Source: Thalassotalea fonticola (GTDB lineage Bacteria > Pseudomonadota > Gammaproteobacteria > Enterobacterales > Alteromonadaceae). From it: 64,000 nt of DNA. Location: NCBI RefSeq assembly GCF_032911225.1, contig NZ_CP136600.1:248001-312000 (forward strand), written 5' to 3'. Within the stretch, counting starts at the first letter, position 1. Each line of letters opens with the position of its first letter. The notes under the pieces were generated by a model. It was not told where the DNA came from and searched no databases. It worked only from the letters and a program-made list of their open reading frames with translations. Both the position numbers and the translations under genes were made by a program. Shown piece after piece: positions 41,420 through 50,252 of the stretch.

Positions 41420-41844
41420 CAGAATGCTCCGAAAATATGACGAATGAAGAAAACAGTGACAATTGCTGAACTCATAAAAATGAGCGTTGCATAAATCGAT
41501 CGTATTGAAAAGCGACCAATGCCGCAAATACCATGGCCGCTTGTGCAACCTGAGCCATACCTAGAGCCAAAACCAACCAAAAAAGCACCAACTATAATCG
41601 CTGGCCAGCTAAGGTCAATTTGTTGAGGCAAAGAAAACCCTATAGGCATAACCAATAAAGGCCCTATAATTACCCCAAGGATGAAAAACACTTGCCAGCT
41701 TGATCTGATCGGGTATTTATCAAATACTTGGGCAAAGATCCCTGATATACCGGCAATTTTACCGTTTAGTATTAACAGTGCTAAAGCTGAAAAACCAATA
41801 ATCAAGCCACCAATTAAGGCGCTAAAAGGCGTAAAATCTGTCAT
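41419..41844 (-). CDS. YeeE/YedE-type transporter, first half
   Basis: A 141-residue membrane protein with four predicted helices and the motif GFGSRYGSGCTSGHGICGIGRFSIRS (about 91-116), whose cysteines are expected to handle sulfur in the transport path. It is split from, and translationally coupled to, the second-half protein; in other bacteria the two halves can be fused. A LysR gene diverges from it across a strong inverted repeat. Confidence 0.9.
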   Translation of the reverse strand: MTDFTPFSALIGGLIIGFSALALLILNGKIAGISGIFAQVFDKYPIRSSWQVFFILGVIIGPLLVMPIGFSLPQQIDLSWPAIIVGAFLVGFGSRYGSGCTSGHGICGIGRFSIRSIYATLIFMSSAIVTVFFIRHIFGAF

Positions 41845-41888
41845 CTTATATCCATAGAGTTATTAATTATTAACTTTTTTTAAATTGT

Positions 41889-41918
41889 TATAGTATAGTT
41901 TGATTCATCTATACTATA
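41889..41918. promoter_or_regulatory. candidate operator between the YeeE-type genes and lysR
   Basis: Perfect 10-bp inverted repeat TATAGTATAG / CTATACTATA with a 10-bp spacer, centred in the 95-bp divergent gap. The symmetry suits a dimeric regulator; the divergent LysR protein is the obvious candidate, although BigR-type sulfur regulators also bind such sites. Confidence 0.6.
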
Positions 41919-41939
41919 AAAAATTAACTTAATCTATTT

Positions 41940-42830
41940 ATGTCTAGAAAACTACCCGCATTACATTTATTCAGCATTTTTGAATCGGCGGCAAGACTGG
42001 AAAGTTTTAAACTTGCCAGTGAAGAGTTGTTTATTACTCCTTCAGCTGTTAGCCATCAAATAAAGTCATTAGAAGAATTCATTGGTTTTGAGCTATTTGT
42101 TCGTAAATCTCGAGGCGTAAAAGTTAATGCTGCTGGCAAAATGTATCTGGATTACGTGCAGCAATCGTTAGCGTTATTGGAGCAGGGCACTAAATCAATT
42201 AAAAATAAATACCTATCACCCAGCCTTAAAATATCAACGTTTCCAACCATGGCTGCCAATGTGATAATTCCACAACTGAACTCTTTTCAACAAGCACATG
42301 CGGATATTGATATTCGTATCGAAACAGGCATGAATGTCGCTGATTTACGTTATGAAGATTTTGATTTGGCGATACGAATAGGGCGCGGTGATTGGGAAGG
42401 CGTTGAAGTTAGAAAGTTGATGGATATTCATGTTGCTGCAGTGTGCTCGGCAGAATTTGCCAATAAATATAACTTAACAGACTTATCACAATTAGGTGAT
42501 GTACCTCTTATTGACTTATCTAATATGGATAGTGTTTGGCAAACTTGGGCGCAGGGCTTTGGTATTAATAATTTAACATTAAAGCACCAACTTACTTTTA
42601 GTAATTACGATACGGCTCTACAAGCTGCAGAGCAGGGGTTAGGTTTGGCTTTTGCTATGCTACCGATTGAAAATTTATTATTAGAGCGAAAATTACTTAT
42701 AAACCCATTTGAACTTACGTTGAAATATCCCTTATCGCTTTATGCTGTGTATCGGAAAGAAGATAAACAGCGACATGAAATTCACTGCTTTTTAGATTGG
42801 TTAGAAAAATTTCCTGCCTTAAAAAGTTAA
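41940..42830 (+). CDS. LysR-family transcriptional regulator (GcvA-like)
   Basis: A 296-residue LTTR. The N-terminal winged helix spans about residues 6-65 (LHLFSIFESAARLESFKLASEELFITPSAVSHQIKSLE) and the effector domain about 90-290, with RIETGMNVADLRYEDFDLAIRIGRGDW in the GcvA-like subgroup style. Divergence from the sulfur-transporter pair suggests local control. The effector is unknown. A small hairpin GGTGAA / TTCACC follows the stop codon. Confidence 0.88.
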   Translation: MSRKLPALHLFSIFESAARLESFKLASEELFITPSAVSHQIKSLEEFIGFELFVRKSRGVKVNAAGKMYLDYVQQSLALLEQGTKSIKNKYLSPSLKISTFPTMAANVIIPQLNSFQQAHADIDIRIETGMNVADLRYEDFDLAIRIGRGDWEGVEVRKLMDIHVAAVCSAEFANKYNLTDLSQLGDVPLIDLSNMDSVWQTWAQGFGINNLTLKHQLTFSNYDTALQAAEQGLGLAFAMLPIENLLLERKLLINPFELTLKYPLSLYAVYRKEDKQRHEIHCFLDWLEKFPALKS

Positions 42831-42940
42831 GGGTGAATGTCATTCACCTATAGAGTGAATATTATCCTTTTGTCAATTTTGTCTGCAATTCCTATTATTA
42901 GCCTTATCAACAAACACTATTCATTGTTAAGGAAATAGAA

Positions 42941-43210
42941 ATGATCACTCGCAACCAAGTTACTATGTACCGTATTATTGCTTCTGTTATTGTTGCAACA
43001 CCGCTAATTATTGAAGTGAGTTTTCAATGGAGTGTTTTATACGCGCTATTATACTTACCATTGGCAAGCTTAACATTAGCTATAGTGGCTAAGTATATTG
43101 ATTATAAGTTGATGGCTGTGTTGTTATTACAAGAGAAACAACGAACGTTTGCTAATCAATTCCAGTTACTTACAAATCCGGTGGAGCATATACATAAACG
43201 TGCGGCATAA
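42941..43210 (+). CDS. small two-helix membrane protein, unknown
   Basis: An 89-residue protein with two hydrophobic helices (about 9-27 and 31-50: IIASVIVATPLII and ALLYLPLASLTLAIVAKYI) and a polar C-terminal tail with QEKQRTFANQFQLL. AAGGAAATAGAA before the ATG is a good ribosome binding site, which is the main argument that it is real. I do not recognise a family. Confidence 0.65.
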   Translation: MITRNQVTMYRIIASVIVATPLIIEVSFQWSVLYALLYLPLASLTLAIVAKYIDYKLMAVLLLQEKQRTFANQFQLLTNPVEHIHKRAA

Positions 43211-43245
43211 ACCGCTACAGGTATTTACGATGGATGGTATTAGAA

Positions 43246-44481
43246 TTAGTGTGGGGTTAAAAATAACAGTGCATTTTTTTGATCAATTTCAAATTTGAAA
43301 TGCTGTAAGAAATTCATTCCTAGTAGACCATCAGCTTTGTCTAAACCTTCTAAGTCCATTACGACAACTTCAAAGTCATATAGTGCTCTACCTGCTAGCC
43401 AAAACTCCTCAATAACAACTGAAAATGCTGTTTCATTGCCTCCGGCAGTGCTTATGTTTAAACGACGATTGGTTTTTATCAAATCGGTGCTTAATAATTG
43501 TTTATAAAAGGCTGTGGAAATCACTGTTAAAGATGCTCCTGTATCAATCATTAGGTGTGACAGATGCTGTTTATTTAATGTTGCTTCAACAATAAAGTGT
43601 TGGCCTTTTCGGACTAATTTTATCCCTTCTTCGGCTAATACAATTGAATCTATTAATGTATTTAAGGCGTTAATTTGGCTAATATAATCTTCTTGGTATT
43701 TAATATTATCCAAATAATTCATTGCCGCTTGAATCTCATTTAGGTGTATATAGGCTTCGGCTAATACGAGTTGATAAGGGGGATAATTAGTTTCGTTGGC
43801 AAGCACTGGCTTAGAAAAGTTAACGATACTTTGCCATGCTTTTTGACGTTTTAAAGCGTTAGTGTGTTGCCGAAAAAGTTGATGGGCTCGTTGATGCCAC
43901 ATTTCTTCTTTTTCTAAGTTAAACGCATTTGCGATCAAATCATAATAAATATCTATAGCAGCACTAGGTTTATTAACCGCAACCAGCCATTCTATTTTAA
44001 TTTCTAACCATTGTTCGTCAAAAGGGAAACGCGCCAAATAAGCTCGTAAAAAGCTACTTAATAAACTAAATTTACGGCTTGCTAGCCATTGATTACCTGC
44101 ACTAAGCCATTGTTCAGTAATTAAGTGGCTGCTTGCTGGATTAATTGCTGCAATTTGTTCGAGGTGATCAATAGCTGCGATAAACTGGTTGGCATAAAAT
44201 AATTGTTCTGCCTTTGCAATTAACAAGTTGATTTCAGCTGTTTTGTCATTTGCAACCATGGCAGGACTTAAGGCTTGCTTTAATGCATCGTTATTCGAGA
44301 TGCTATTGTTAAATGGCGGATCTGACAAACCTTTGTTTGCCTGAGTTAAGTTGTTGCGAGTGAATTCAACATTATTATGATTATTTTCCTTGTGCTCATT
44401 TATGCTCTGTAATAAATAAATATTAGTACCAATAGATACGGTCAGTAATATGCTAAGTAAAACAACTAGTTTGACGTTCAA
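43246..44481 (-). CDS. TPR-containing retropepsin-like aspartic protease
   Basis: A 411-residue protein with an N-terminal membrane anchor (about 5-24), a low-complexity Asn-rich segment, a helical TPR-like region (about 75-275), and a C-terminal clan AA aspartic protease domain (about 290-410) with HLMIDTGASLTVIS as active-site loop and DGLLGMNFLQHFKFEID. One catalytic Asp per chain means it should work as a dimer. The protease is predicted to face the periplasm. Substrates of this bacterial family are largely unknown. Confidence 0.85.
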   Translation of the reverse strand: MNVKLVVLLSILLTVSIGTNIYLLQSINEHKENNHNNVEFTRNNLTQANKGLSDPPFNNSISNNDALKQALSPAMVANDKTAEINLLIAKAEQLFYANQFIAAIDHLEQIAAINPASSHLITEQWLSAGNQWLASRKFSLLSSFLRAYLARFPFDEQWLEIKIEWLVAVNKPSAAIDIYYDLIANAFNLEKEEMWHQRAHQLFRQHTNALKRQKAWQSIVNFSKPVLANETNYPPYQLVLAEAYIHLNEIQAAMNYLDNIKYQEDYISQINALNTLIDSIVLAEEGIKLVRKGQHFIVEATLNKQHLSHLMIDTGASLTVISTAFYKQLLSTDLIKTNRRLNISTAGGNETAFSVVIEEFWLAGRALYDFEVVVMDLEGLDKADGLLGMNFLQHFKFEIDQKNALLFLTPH

Positions 44482-44686
44482 AATTTACCCTTTTTACATA
44501 AACCCATAAATTTGCAGTACCTAATTCAACATTATGAATTTGGCAGTGTTTTTTTTCTATATTCCCTATAGTAAAGTGTAACGAATGCTTAGCAAGTTTT
44601 TCATCTTTATTTTTCTAATGACAAATGAATTATTGATAAAAAGGACATTAAAACCAATCTGCATAAGAAATGGTATAAGTTAAAAT

Positions 44687-45592
44687 ATGGTTCAAATGAA
44701 GAATAAAAGAAAGGTTACTCTTTACTCAACTGAGTTTGGCTATAAAGCTGTATTTAATGCAATGGCCAGCCCATGCGAAGTACTTATAAACTCAACCGAC
44801 AAATATATCGCCAAGAAAGTTGCTCATGCTGTCGCTACTGAAGCTTGGCGAATTGAAGATAAATATTCTCGTTATCTAGACACAAGCGTTTGCTCTAAAA
44901 TAAATGCAAGTAATGGTGATGTGGTTGCAATCGACGGAGAAACTTTAAAACTGCTCGAATTTGCGAAACAATGTTACAACATCAGTAATGGCTTATTTGA
45001 TATTACCTCCGGCGTGTTGCGCAATGCTTGGAAGTTTGATGGTAGTGTGAATGTTCCTGAAAAAAATCAAATAGCACCGCTTTTGTCCAAAGTCGGTTTT
45101 GACAAGATATTGTTGTTAGCAAACTCCATCACACTGCAACCCGGGATGGAAATTGATTTAGGGGGGATCGGCAAGGAGTATGCAGTTGATACCAGTTTAT
45201 TGATCGCTAAGAAGCTTACCGATATACCCGTATTAATTAACTTTGGCGGCGATATTTCAGTATCCGGAAAACAATATACAGATCAACCATGGCATATTGG
45301 TATAGACCCCCCAGATTTTGAAAATAAACAGCCTCTTATGGTTTCAATCAATGGTGGTTCAATAGCAACAAGTGGAGACGCTCGGCGCTATTTGTTAAAA
45401 AATGGGCAACGCTACTCCCATATATTAAATCCCAAAACCGGTTTTCCGCTACTAAATGCCCCCAAGTCTATAACTGTTGCTGCACCTAATTGTATCCAAG
45501 CTGGTTTTATTGCGACTTTGGCTTTGTTGCAAGGTGAATATGCTGAAAATTTTTTAAAAAAACAAGACATAGGCCATTGGTGTATTTGGTAG
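44687..45592 (+). CDS. apbE: FAD:protein FMN transferase (ApbE family)
   Basis: A 301-residue ApbE-type protein that attaches FMN covalently to Thr of flavoproteins. AMASPCEVLI replaces the usual MGT start motif; EIDLGGIGKEYAVD (about 160-173), INFGGDISVSG, GSIATSGDARRYL and YSHILNPKTGFPL are the flavin and Mg binding segments. There is no signal peptide or lipobox, so it is predicted cytoplasmic, unlike most ApbE. No NQR, RNF or other obvious target gene is adjacent. Start could be 44687 or the ATG at 44696. Confidence 0.88.
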   Translation: MVQMKNKRKVTLYSTEFGYKAVFNAMASPCEVLINSTDKYIAKKVAHAVATEAWRIEDKYSRYLDTSVCSKINASNGDVVAIDGETLKLLEFAKQCYNISNGLFDITSGVLRNAWKFDGSVNVPEKNQIAPLLSKVGFDKILLLANSITLQPGMEIDLGGIGKEYAVDTSLLIAKKLTDIPVLINFGGDISVSGKQYTDQPWHIGIDPPDFENKQPLMVSINGGSIATSGDARRYLLKNGQRYSHILNPKTGFPLLNAPKSITVAAPNCIQAGFIATLALLQGEYAENFLKKQDIGHWCIW

Positions 45593-45790
45593 AAAAGTAC
45601 GTAGCTTTTTACTTTATTTGCTAAATAATGCTGTAGATCTGAATTTTTATTAGATAAAACTTTGTTTTTTAGATAAAAAACTTTTTTATTTAACAAAAAT
45701 CATGTATTTTCAACCTAAGCCGTTTTTAACAGCTATAATGAAAGTTCTGAACAACGTGTAAATTAATACATTTAAATTAAAGAGATGAAT

Positions 45791-45997
45791 ATGAGTAAAG
45801 GTACAGTAAAATGGTTCAACGCCGATAAAGGCTTCGGATTTATCACTCCTGAAAATGGCGGCAAAGATTTATTTGTTCACCATTCAGAAATCCAAAGTGG
45901 CGGCGGTTACGCAACACTTAACGACGGTCAATCTGTTGAGTACACTGAAGGCGAAGGCCAGAAAGGACCATGTGCTACTAATGTGATTCCACTTTAA
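45791..45997 (+). CDS. cold-shock protein (CspA family)
   Basis: A 68-residue single cold-shock domain: [18 protein letters not shown] (RNP1) and DLFVHHSEI (RNP2), ending in [10 protein letters not shown]. It acts as an RNA chaperone. ATG 45791 gives the standard MSKGTVKWF start; an ATG two codons earlier is also in frame. About 190 bp of AT-rich sequence upstream could be a long structured leader as in cspA, but no matching cold box was recognised. Confidence 0.95.
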   Translation: MSKGTVKWFNADKGFGFITPENGGKDLFVHHSEIQSGGGYATLNDGQSVEYTEGEGQKGPCATNVIPL

Positions 45998-46034
45998 TTT
46001 ATATTAAAGTTTACATTTAGTAATATATACAATA

Positions 46035-46072
46035 AAAACGCTCCAAGTACATTGTGCTCGGGGCGTTTTTTT
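46035..46072 (+). terminator. intrinsic terminator of the cold-shock gene
   Basis: Stem AAAACGCTCC / GGGGCGTTTT (one T-G pair) with a 15-base loop and a run of seven T. Confidence 0.85.
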
Positions 46073-46100
46073 ACTTCAGGGAAGAAGGAATATCAATTTA

Positions 46101-46260
46101 CCAGGAACCGTTCCTTCACATCCCTGTGAACACGGCATTCATGACATCGTGTAAATCATGGTTTGAAATTGATTCATTTCAGGGATTAAGTAAAGCAAAT
46201 CGCTAGGGACCACTCCATCACATCCTGTGAACGTGGCATACGCAACTTCCATGTTGAAAA
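46101..46260. repeat. two degenerate copies of an intergenic repeat
   Basis: CCGTTCCTTCACATCCCTGT... at about 46101-46158 and CCACTCCATCACATCCTGTG... at about 46203-46260 align along roughly 50 bases (shared CACATCC-CTGTGAAC--GGCAT). A TGAAAT / ATTTCA palindrome lies between. No gene is seen in 45998-46335. Confidence 0.6.
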
Positions 46261-46302
46261 CGGTATTAGATTTGTAATTTCAAATTTTGCTCTATGCTCT
46301 TA

Positions 46303-46330
46303 GTTTCTCGTCTCTAGTGCCTCGTTTTTT
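46303..46330 (-). repeat. degenerate heptamer repeat block
   Basis: Read on the minus strand: AAAAAAC, GAGGCAC, TAGAGAC, GAGAAAC in strict 7-bp phase. Same family as the blocks at 483, 664, 50003 and 50153. Confidence 0.65.
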
Positions 46331-46335
46331 AGCTT

Positions 46336-48219
46336 TTACTGTTCAGCTATCCAGTCATTTACTTTTTGTTCTAAAATACTTAGTGGTAAAGCACCATTGA
46401 GCAGCACAACATCATGAAATTCACTGATGTCGAATCGACTGCCTAATAACTTTTTAGCTTGAGCTCTCAATTCAAGTATCTTCAACATACCTAATTTATA
46501 ACCTAGGGCTTGCCCTGGCCATACCATATAACGCTCTATTTCAGCTTTAGCTTCTGAATGAGGGGCACCAGTATTTTCCATCATATAGGTTATTGCTTGT
46601 TCGCGAGTCCATTTTTTATAATGAATACCTGTATCTACCACTAAGCGGACCGCTCTGAATATTTCAGCTTTCAAGCGGCCTAGATTACTATATGGATCAT
46701 GCGCATACATGCCCATTTCATAGGCAACCTGTTCTGCATACAAAGCCCAACCTTCAACAAAGGCATTATATGCGGCCAACTTTCTTAACAGCGGCATATT
46801 TTCTTGCACCATATTTAATGAGGCTTGCCAATGATGACCTGGATTAGTTTCATGAAATGTTAATGTTGGCAGATCAAATTTCGCTAAATTTTCAATATCC
46901 CTTAAATTGATCCAGAAAATACCAGGTTTTGAACCATCTAAACTTGGCGGGTTATATTGACCACCCGATGTGCCGTCTTCAATTTCTTTAGGAAATGCCT
47001 TCACTTCTACATTATAACTGATGGGAGTCTTAAACTGCTCTGGCATAATCTTATTAATCGCGATAATTTGGGCGTTTAAGTCATCAATTACTTGTTGCCG
47101 ACCTTGTTCTGTATCGGTATAGGCAAACCTTGGCTCTTTTGCCAGGGCAACTAATCGCTCGGCAACACTTCCTTGTAAATAATTTAATTGCTGTAAAATC
47201 GAATCCATATCGGCATTAATTCGGGCCACTTCCTTAAGGCCTAAATCATGAATTTCATCAGCAGTTAAATTTGAATTCGCTTGGGTTTTAATCGTGTACT
47301 GATAAAATTTTTCACCATTAGGTTGAGCCCAAATACCATCGAACTTGGGGGCTTTGTCTTGTACGCTGTTGATTGTTTGAATGACTTGAGTCAAAGCTGG
47401 ATATATTTTAGTAGCAAGTATCGTTTTTACTTTATTAACCAATAACTTTTTATCTGCTGTATTTATTTGCGCTATTTTATTTATAGAATCACTAAAATGA
47501 GTAAATAAAGTATTATTTTGTACAGGAACGTCAGTATAGCCAGTTAAATAATCGATGCTTGAACGGATGATTGCCGCCGGTGGGAGCCATCCTTGTTGGC
47601 TGTCTTTAATAAATACTTGTTCAACTTGTTTGATCTGCTGTGCAAAGGCCTCTAAGCGAGAAATATAATCATTAGCATCATTAGTTGAGGCTATCTCTTT
47701 ACCATCGGTAAAAGTATAAAGAGTATCGATTAAAGGACCGTTAATTTGAGTAATAATAAATGGTTGATGACCAAAATATGAATCAATAAAACCGATATCA
47801 TGGTCGGGTGAACCGGCAAAGTAACGATATAAATTTGCCATCACTCGACGGTTATCTTCATCATTTTCTTCGTGGTTACTTTCTAAGTTTGCTAGTAAGC
47901 TTGCTGTTTTTGCCAAGCTTTGTCTAAATTGTGCCGTGGCTTCAATATCGTAATTATCAAGTAGGTTTTGATAATAAAAACCTGCATCACTATTTTTAAC
48001 GCCAACCATTGAGGCAAATTGAGGTTTATATTCTAGAAACGTTTTAGTCGATTTATCGATCGTTTCATAAAGTGATATTTGCTCTGGCTCGGCTAAAGCG
48101 GTGATCACTTCTATTTGTGGTTTTTGTTTAGATTCTACTATGGTAACTATTTGCTCTTGGTCAGAACAACTTGTACAAAGTAAGGTCGTTGGTATAAAAA
48201 GCATGAATGCTAATTTCAT
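46336..48219 (-). CDS. DUF885-family lipoprotein (putative metallopeptidase)
   Basis: A 627-residue protein with a lipoprotein-like signal (MKLAFMLFIPTTLLCTSC, Cys at about 18) and the DUF885 signature FHETNPGHHWQASL (about 450), whose HExxPGH arrangement is thought to bind zinc. The C-terminal GQALGYKLGMLKILELRAQA is also typical. I start at ATG 48219; a TTG eight codons upstream gives an unnatural signal peptide. It is probably an envelope-anchored peptidase; activity is inferred from family only. Confidence 0.83.
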   Translation of the reverse strand: MKLAFMLFIPTTLLCTSCSDQEQIVTIVESKQKPQIEVITALAEPEQISLYETIDKSTKTFLEYKPQFASMVGVKNSDAGFYYQNLLDNYDIEATAQFRQSLAKTASLLANLESNHEENDEDNRRVMANLYRYFAGSPDHDIGFIDSYFGHQPFIITQINGPLIDTLYTFTDGKEIASTNDANDYISRLEAFAQQIKQVEQVFIKDSQQGWLPPAAIIRSSIDYLTGYTDVPVQNNTLFTHFSDSINKIAQINTADKKLLVNKVKTILATKIYPALTQVIQTINSVQDKAPKFDGIWAQPNGEKFYQYTIKTQANSNLTADEIHDLGLKEVARINADMDSILQQLNYLQGSVAERLVALAKEPRFAYTDTEQGRQQVIDDLNAQIIAINKIMPEQFKTPISYNVEVKAFPKEIEDGTSGGQYNPPSLDGSKPGIFWINLRDIENLAKFDLPTLTFHETNPGHHWQASLNMVQENMPLLRKLAAYNAFVEGWALYAEQVAYEMGMYAHDPYSNLGRLKAEIFRAVRLVVDTGIHYKKWTREQAITYMMENTGAPHSEAKAEIERYMVWPGQALGYKLGMLKILELRAQAKKLLGSRFDISEFHDVVLLNGALPLSILEQKVNDWIAEQ

Positions 48220-48347
48220 TTTGTTTAGCCTAAAGAGATCCAATATAAAGAGTTTACCGTATTATTTTTAATAAGTTATATAATTTTGCTTTGTTTTAGG
48301 CGATGAAGCTTTTACAATTTAACTATCAACGAATATGAAGCTTAGAT

Positions 48348-49211
48348 ATGAAAAAAATATTATTAATTGCCTTTACTGTATTTACATTGATTGCTTGCAG
48401 CACATCGCCAACGGGGAGAAGGCAGGTACTTCTTCACTCATCTAGCGAACTCGATAAAATGGGCGCGCAATCATTTGAACAAATGAAAGAACAAGAACTT
48501 ATCAGCAAGGATATGAAAGTAAATCAGTTTGTACAATGTGTTGCCAATGCGATTACCCCTAATGTTAACTCTGATGTTCATCAAGGGGAATGGGAAATTG
48601 TTGTGTTTGATTCTGAGCAAATCAATGCTTTTGCTTTACCTGGCGGGAAGATTGGTGTTTATACCGGGATATTGAATGTGACAGAAAATGCGGATCAACT
48701 TGCTGCAATTGTAGGCCATGAGATTGCTCATGTAATTGCTCAACATTCCAATGAACGATTATCGTCAAACCAATTGTCTCAGGGGGCTTTGGTTGTTGCT
48801 GGAGTTGCAGCTGCATCGAGTGATATTGATAATAAAGCGTTAGTTGTGGCAGGGGCAGCCGTTGGGATGAAATACCTTTTGTTAATGCCGTACAGTAGGG
48901 CACATGAATCTGAAGCTGATATTATTGGCCAAGATCTAATGGCAGAGTCAGGTTTTGACCCAAGGGCAAGCGTAAAACTTTGGCAGAACATGGCAAAACA
49001 GAGTAAAGAAGCGCCGCCAGAGTTTTTCTCAACTCACCCGTCAAATCAAACTCGAATTACAGATTTAACCAATCATTTACAGTTCTCAGAGCCTTTATAT
49101 GCTCAGCGTAGTTCTAACCCTGAATGTATCAAACCGGTTATACCTAAACCTAAAGCGAAGCCTAAACCTAAGCCCGCTAATGAAAAGAGCAATGATACGA
49201 AAAAAACTTAA
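48348..49211 (+). CDS. M48-family metalloprotease lipoprotein
   Basis: A 287-residue protein with lipobox LIAC (Cys17), zinc motif HEIAH (about 124-128) and the downstream ESEADIIG (about 187-194) supplying the third ligand: a periplasmic/outer-membrane M48 peptidase similar to LoiP/YcaL-type proteases. The tail is a Lys-Pro repeat (KPKAKPKPKP, about 266-275), which might bind peptidoglycan or LPS; that is speculative. It diverges from the DUF885 gene across about 130 bp. Confidence 0.88.
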   Translation: MKKILLIAFTVFTLIACSTSPTGRRQVLLHSSSELDKMGAQSFEQMKEQELISKDMKVNQFVQCVANAITPNVNSDVHQGEWEIVVFDSEQINAFALPGGKIGVYTGILNVTENADQLAAIVGHEIAHVIAQHSNERLSSNQLSQGALVVAGVAAASSDIDNKALVVAGAAVGMKYLLLMPYSRAHESEADIIGQDLMAESGFDPRASVKLWQNMAKQSKEAPPEFFSTHPSNQTRITDLTNHLQFSEPLYAQRSSNPECIKPVIPKPKAKPKPKPANEKSNDTKKT

Positions 49212-49240
49212 CATTTAATTAATTTTGGATAAATAGAAAA

Positions 49241-49271
49241 AACCCTAAAAAATAGACTTTTTTTTAGGGTT
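49241..49271. terminator. intrinsic terminator after the M48 gene
   Basis: AACCCTAAAAA / TTTTTAGGGTT stem with a T-run built into the 3' arm, 29 bp after the stop codon. Confidence 0.8.
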
Positions 49272-49339
49272 AACCTCTACAGTAATTGCCTTTACTATGC
49301 TAAACTTGCCGCCGAATTTATTCCGAACAAGAAAGAAAT

Positions 49340-49954
49340 ATGTCTGATTTTACAAGTATTGAACAACGCGTAAGTTACGGCGTTGGCCGCCAATTAGGTG
49401 AGCAGTTACGTAACAACCCTTTTAAAGATTTTGAAGTTGCCGCTGTACAAGCTGGTATTGCTGACGCTTTAGCTGATGCTGCTAGCCAAGTAAGTCAAGA
49501 AGACTTACAAGCTGCTTTCACTGTAGTGTCTGAAAAACTTCAAGCACAAGAAGCTGAATTAGCAAAAGAAGCATCTGCTGCTGGTGAAGTATACTTATCT
49601 GAAAACGCTAAACGTGACGAAGTTACTGTTACTGAATCAGGTCTTCAGTATGAAATACTTGAAACTGGCGATGGCGAGAAGCCAACTGCTGCTAGTACTG
49701 TTAGCTGTCACTACCACGGTACATTTACTGACGGTAACGTATTTGATTCATCTGTTGAACGTGGCCAACCGGCTGAGTTCCCAGTTGGTGGCGTTATCGC
49801 TGGTTGGACTGAAGCATTACAAATGATGCCTGTTGGTTCAAAGTGGCGTTTACACGTACCATACAACTTAGCGTACGGTGAGCGTGGCTCACAGGGTGCA
49901 ATCCCTCCTTACGCTACTTTAGTATTTGACGTTGAGCTTTTAGCTATCGTTTAA
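49340..49954 (+). CDS. fklB: FKBP-type peptidyl-prolyl isomerase FklB
   Basis: A 204-residue FKBP22-like isomerase. An alpha-helical dimerisation domain (about 1-95, SYGVGRQLGEQL) precedes the FKBP domain (about 105-204) with VSCHYHGTFTDGNVFDSS, FPVGGVIAGWTEALQMMPVGSKW and YGERGSQGAIPPYATLVFDVEL. No signal peptide, so cytoplasmic. A strong terminator follows. Confidence 0.93.
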   Translation: MSDFTSIEQRVSYGVGRQLGEQLRNNPFKDFEVAAVQAGIADALADAASQVSQEDLQAAFTVVSEKLQAQEAELAKEASAAGEVYLSENAKRDEVTVTESGLQYEILETGDGEKPTAASTVSCHYHGTFTDGNVFDSSVERGQPAEFPVGGVIAGWTEALQMMPVGSKWRLHVPYNLAYGERGSQGAIPPYATLVFDVELLAIV

Positions 49955-49963
49955 TATTTTAAG

Positions 49964-49990
49964 AAAACCGGGGCTTCCCCGGTTTTTTTT
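49964..49990 (+). terminator. intrinsic terminator of fklB
   Basis: AAAACCGGGG / CCCCGGTTTT around TTC-type loop, followed by four more T. Confidence 0.95.
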
Positions 49991-50002
49991 GGAAAAATAT
50001 TA

Positions 50003-50180
50003 AAGAAACGAGAAACGAGAAACTAAAAGCGTGATCTGGTTTTGTTTATATATAGTATGTGAAGCAACAAGAGGGGAAGTTTAAAAGGAAGAAGTAAGAA
50101 GTAGCGACAGAAATAGAATAGGGTAACATTACAGAACAGCACATTGCTTTTCGTTTCTCGTTTCTAGCCTCTCGTTTCTA
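50003..50180. repeat. facing heptamer blocks (MITE-like or hairpin element)
   Basis: Three heptamers on the plus strand (AAGAAAC, GAGAAAC, GAGAAAC; 50003-50023) face four on the minus strand (TAGAAAC, GAGAGGC, TAGAAAC, GAGAAAC; 50153-50180). The 129 bp between them show no gene. The arrangement matches that at 483-690. Confidence 0.65.
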
Positions 50181-50252
50181 ATAAACATATTTGCAATAAC
50201 GGCTGCTAAGTCGGTATTGCAAAAATGTTTAATAACAAAAAGAGAATTAACA

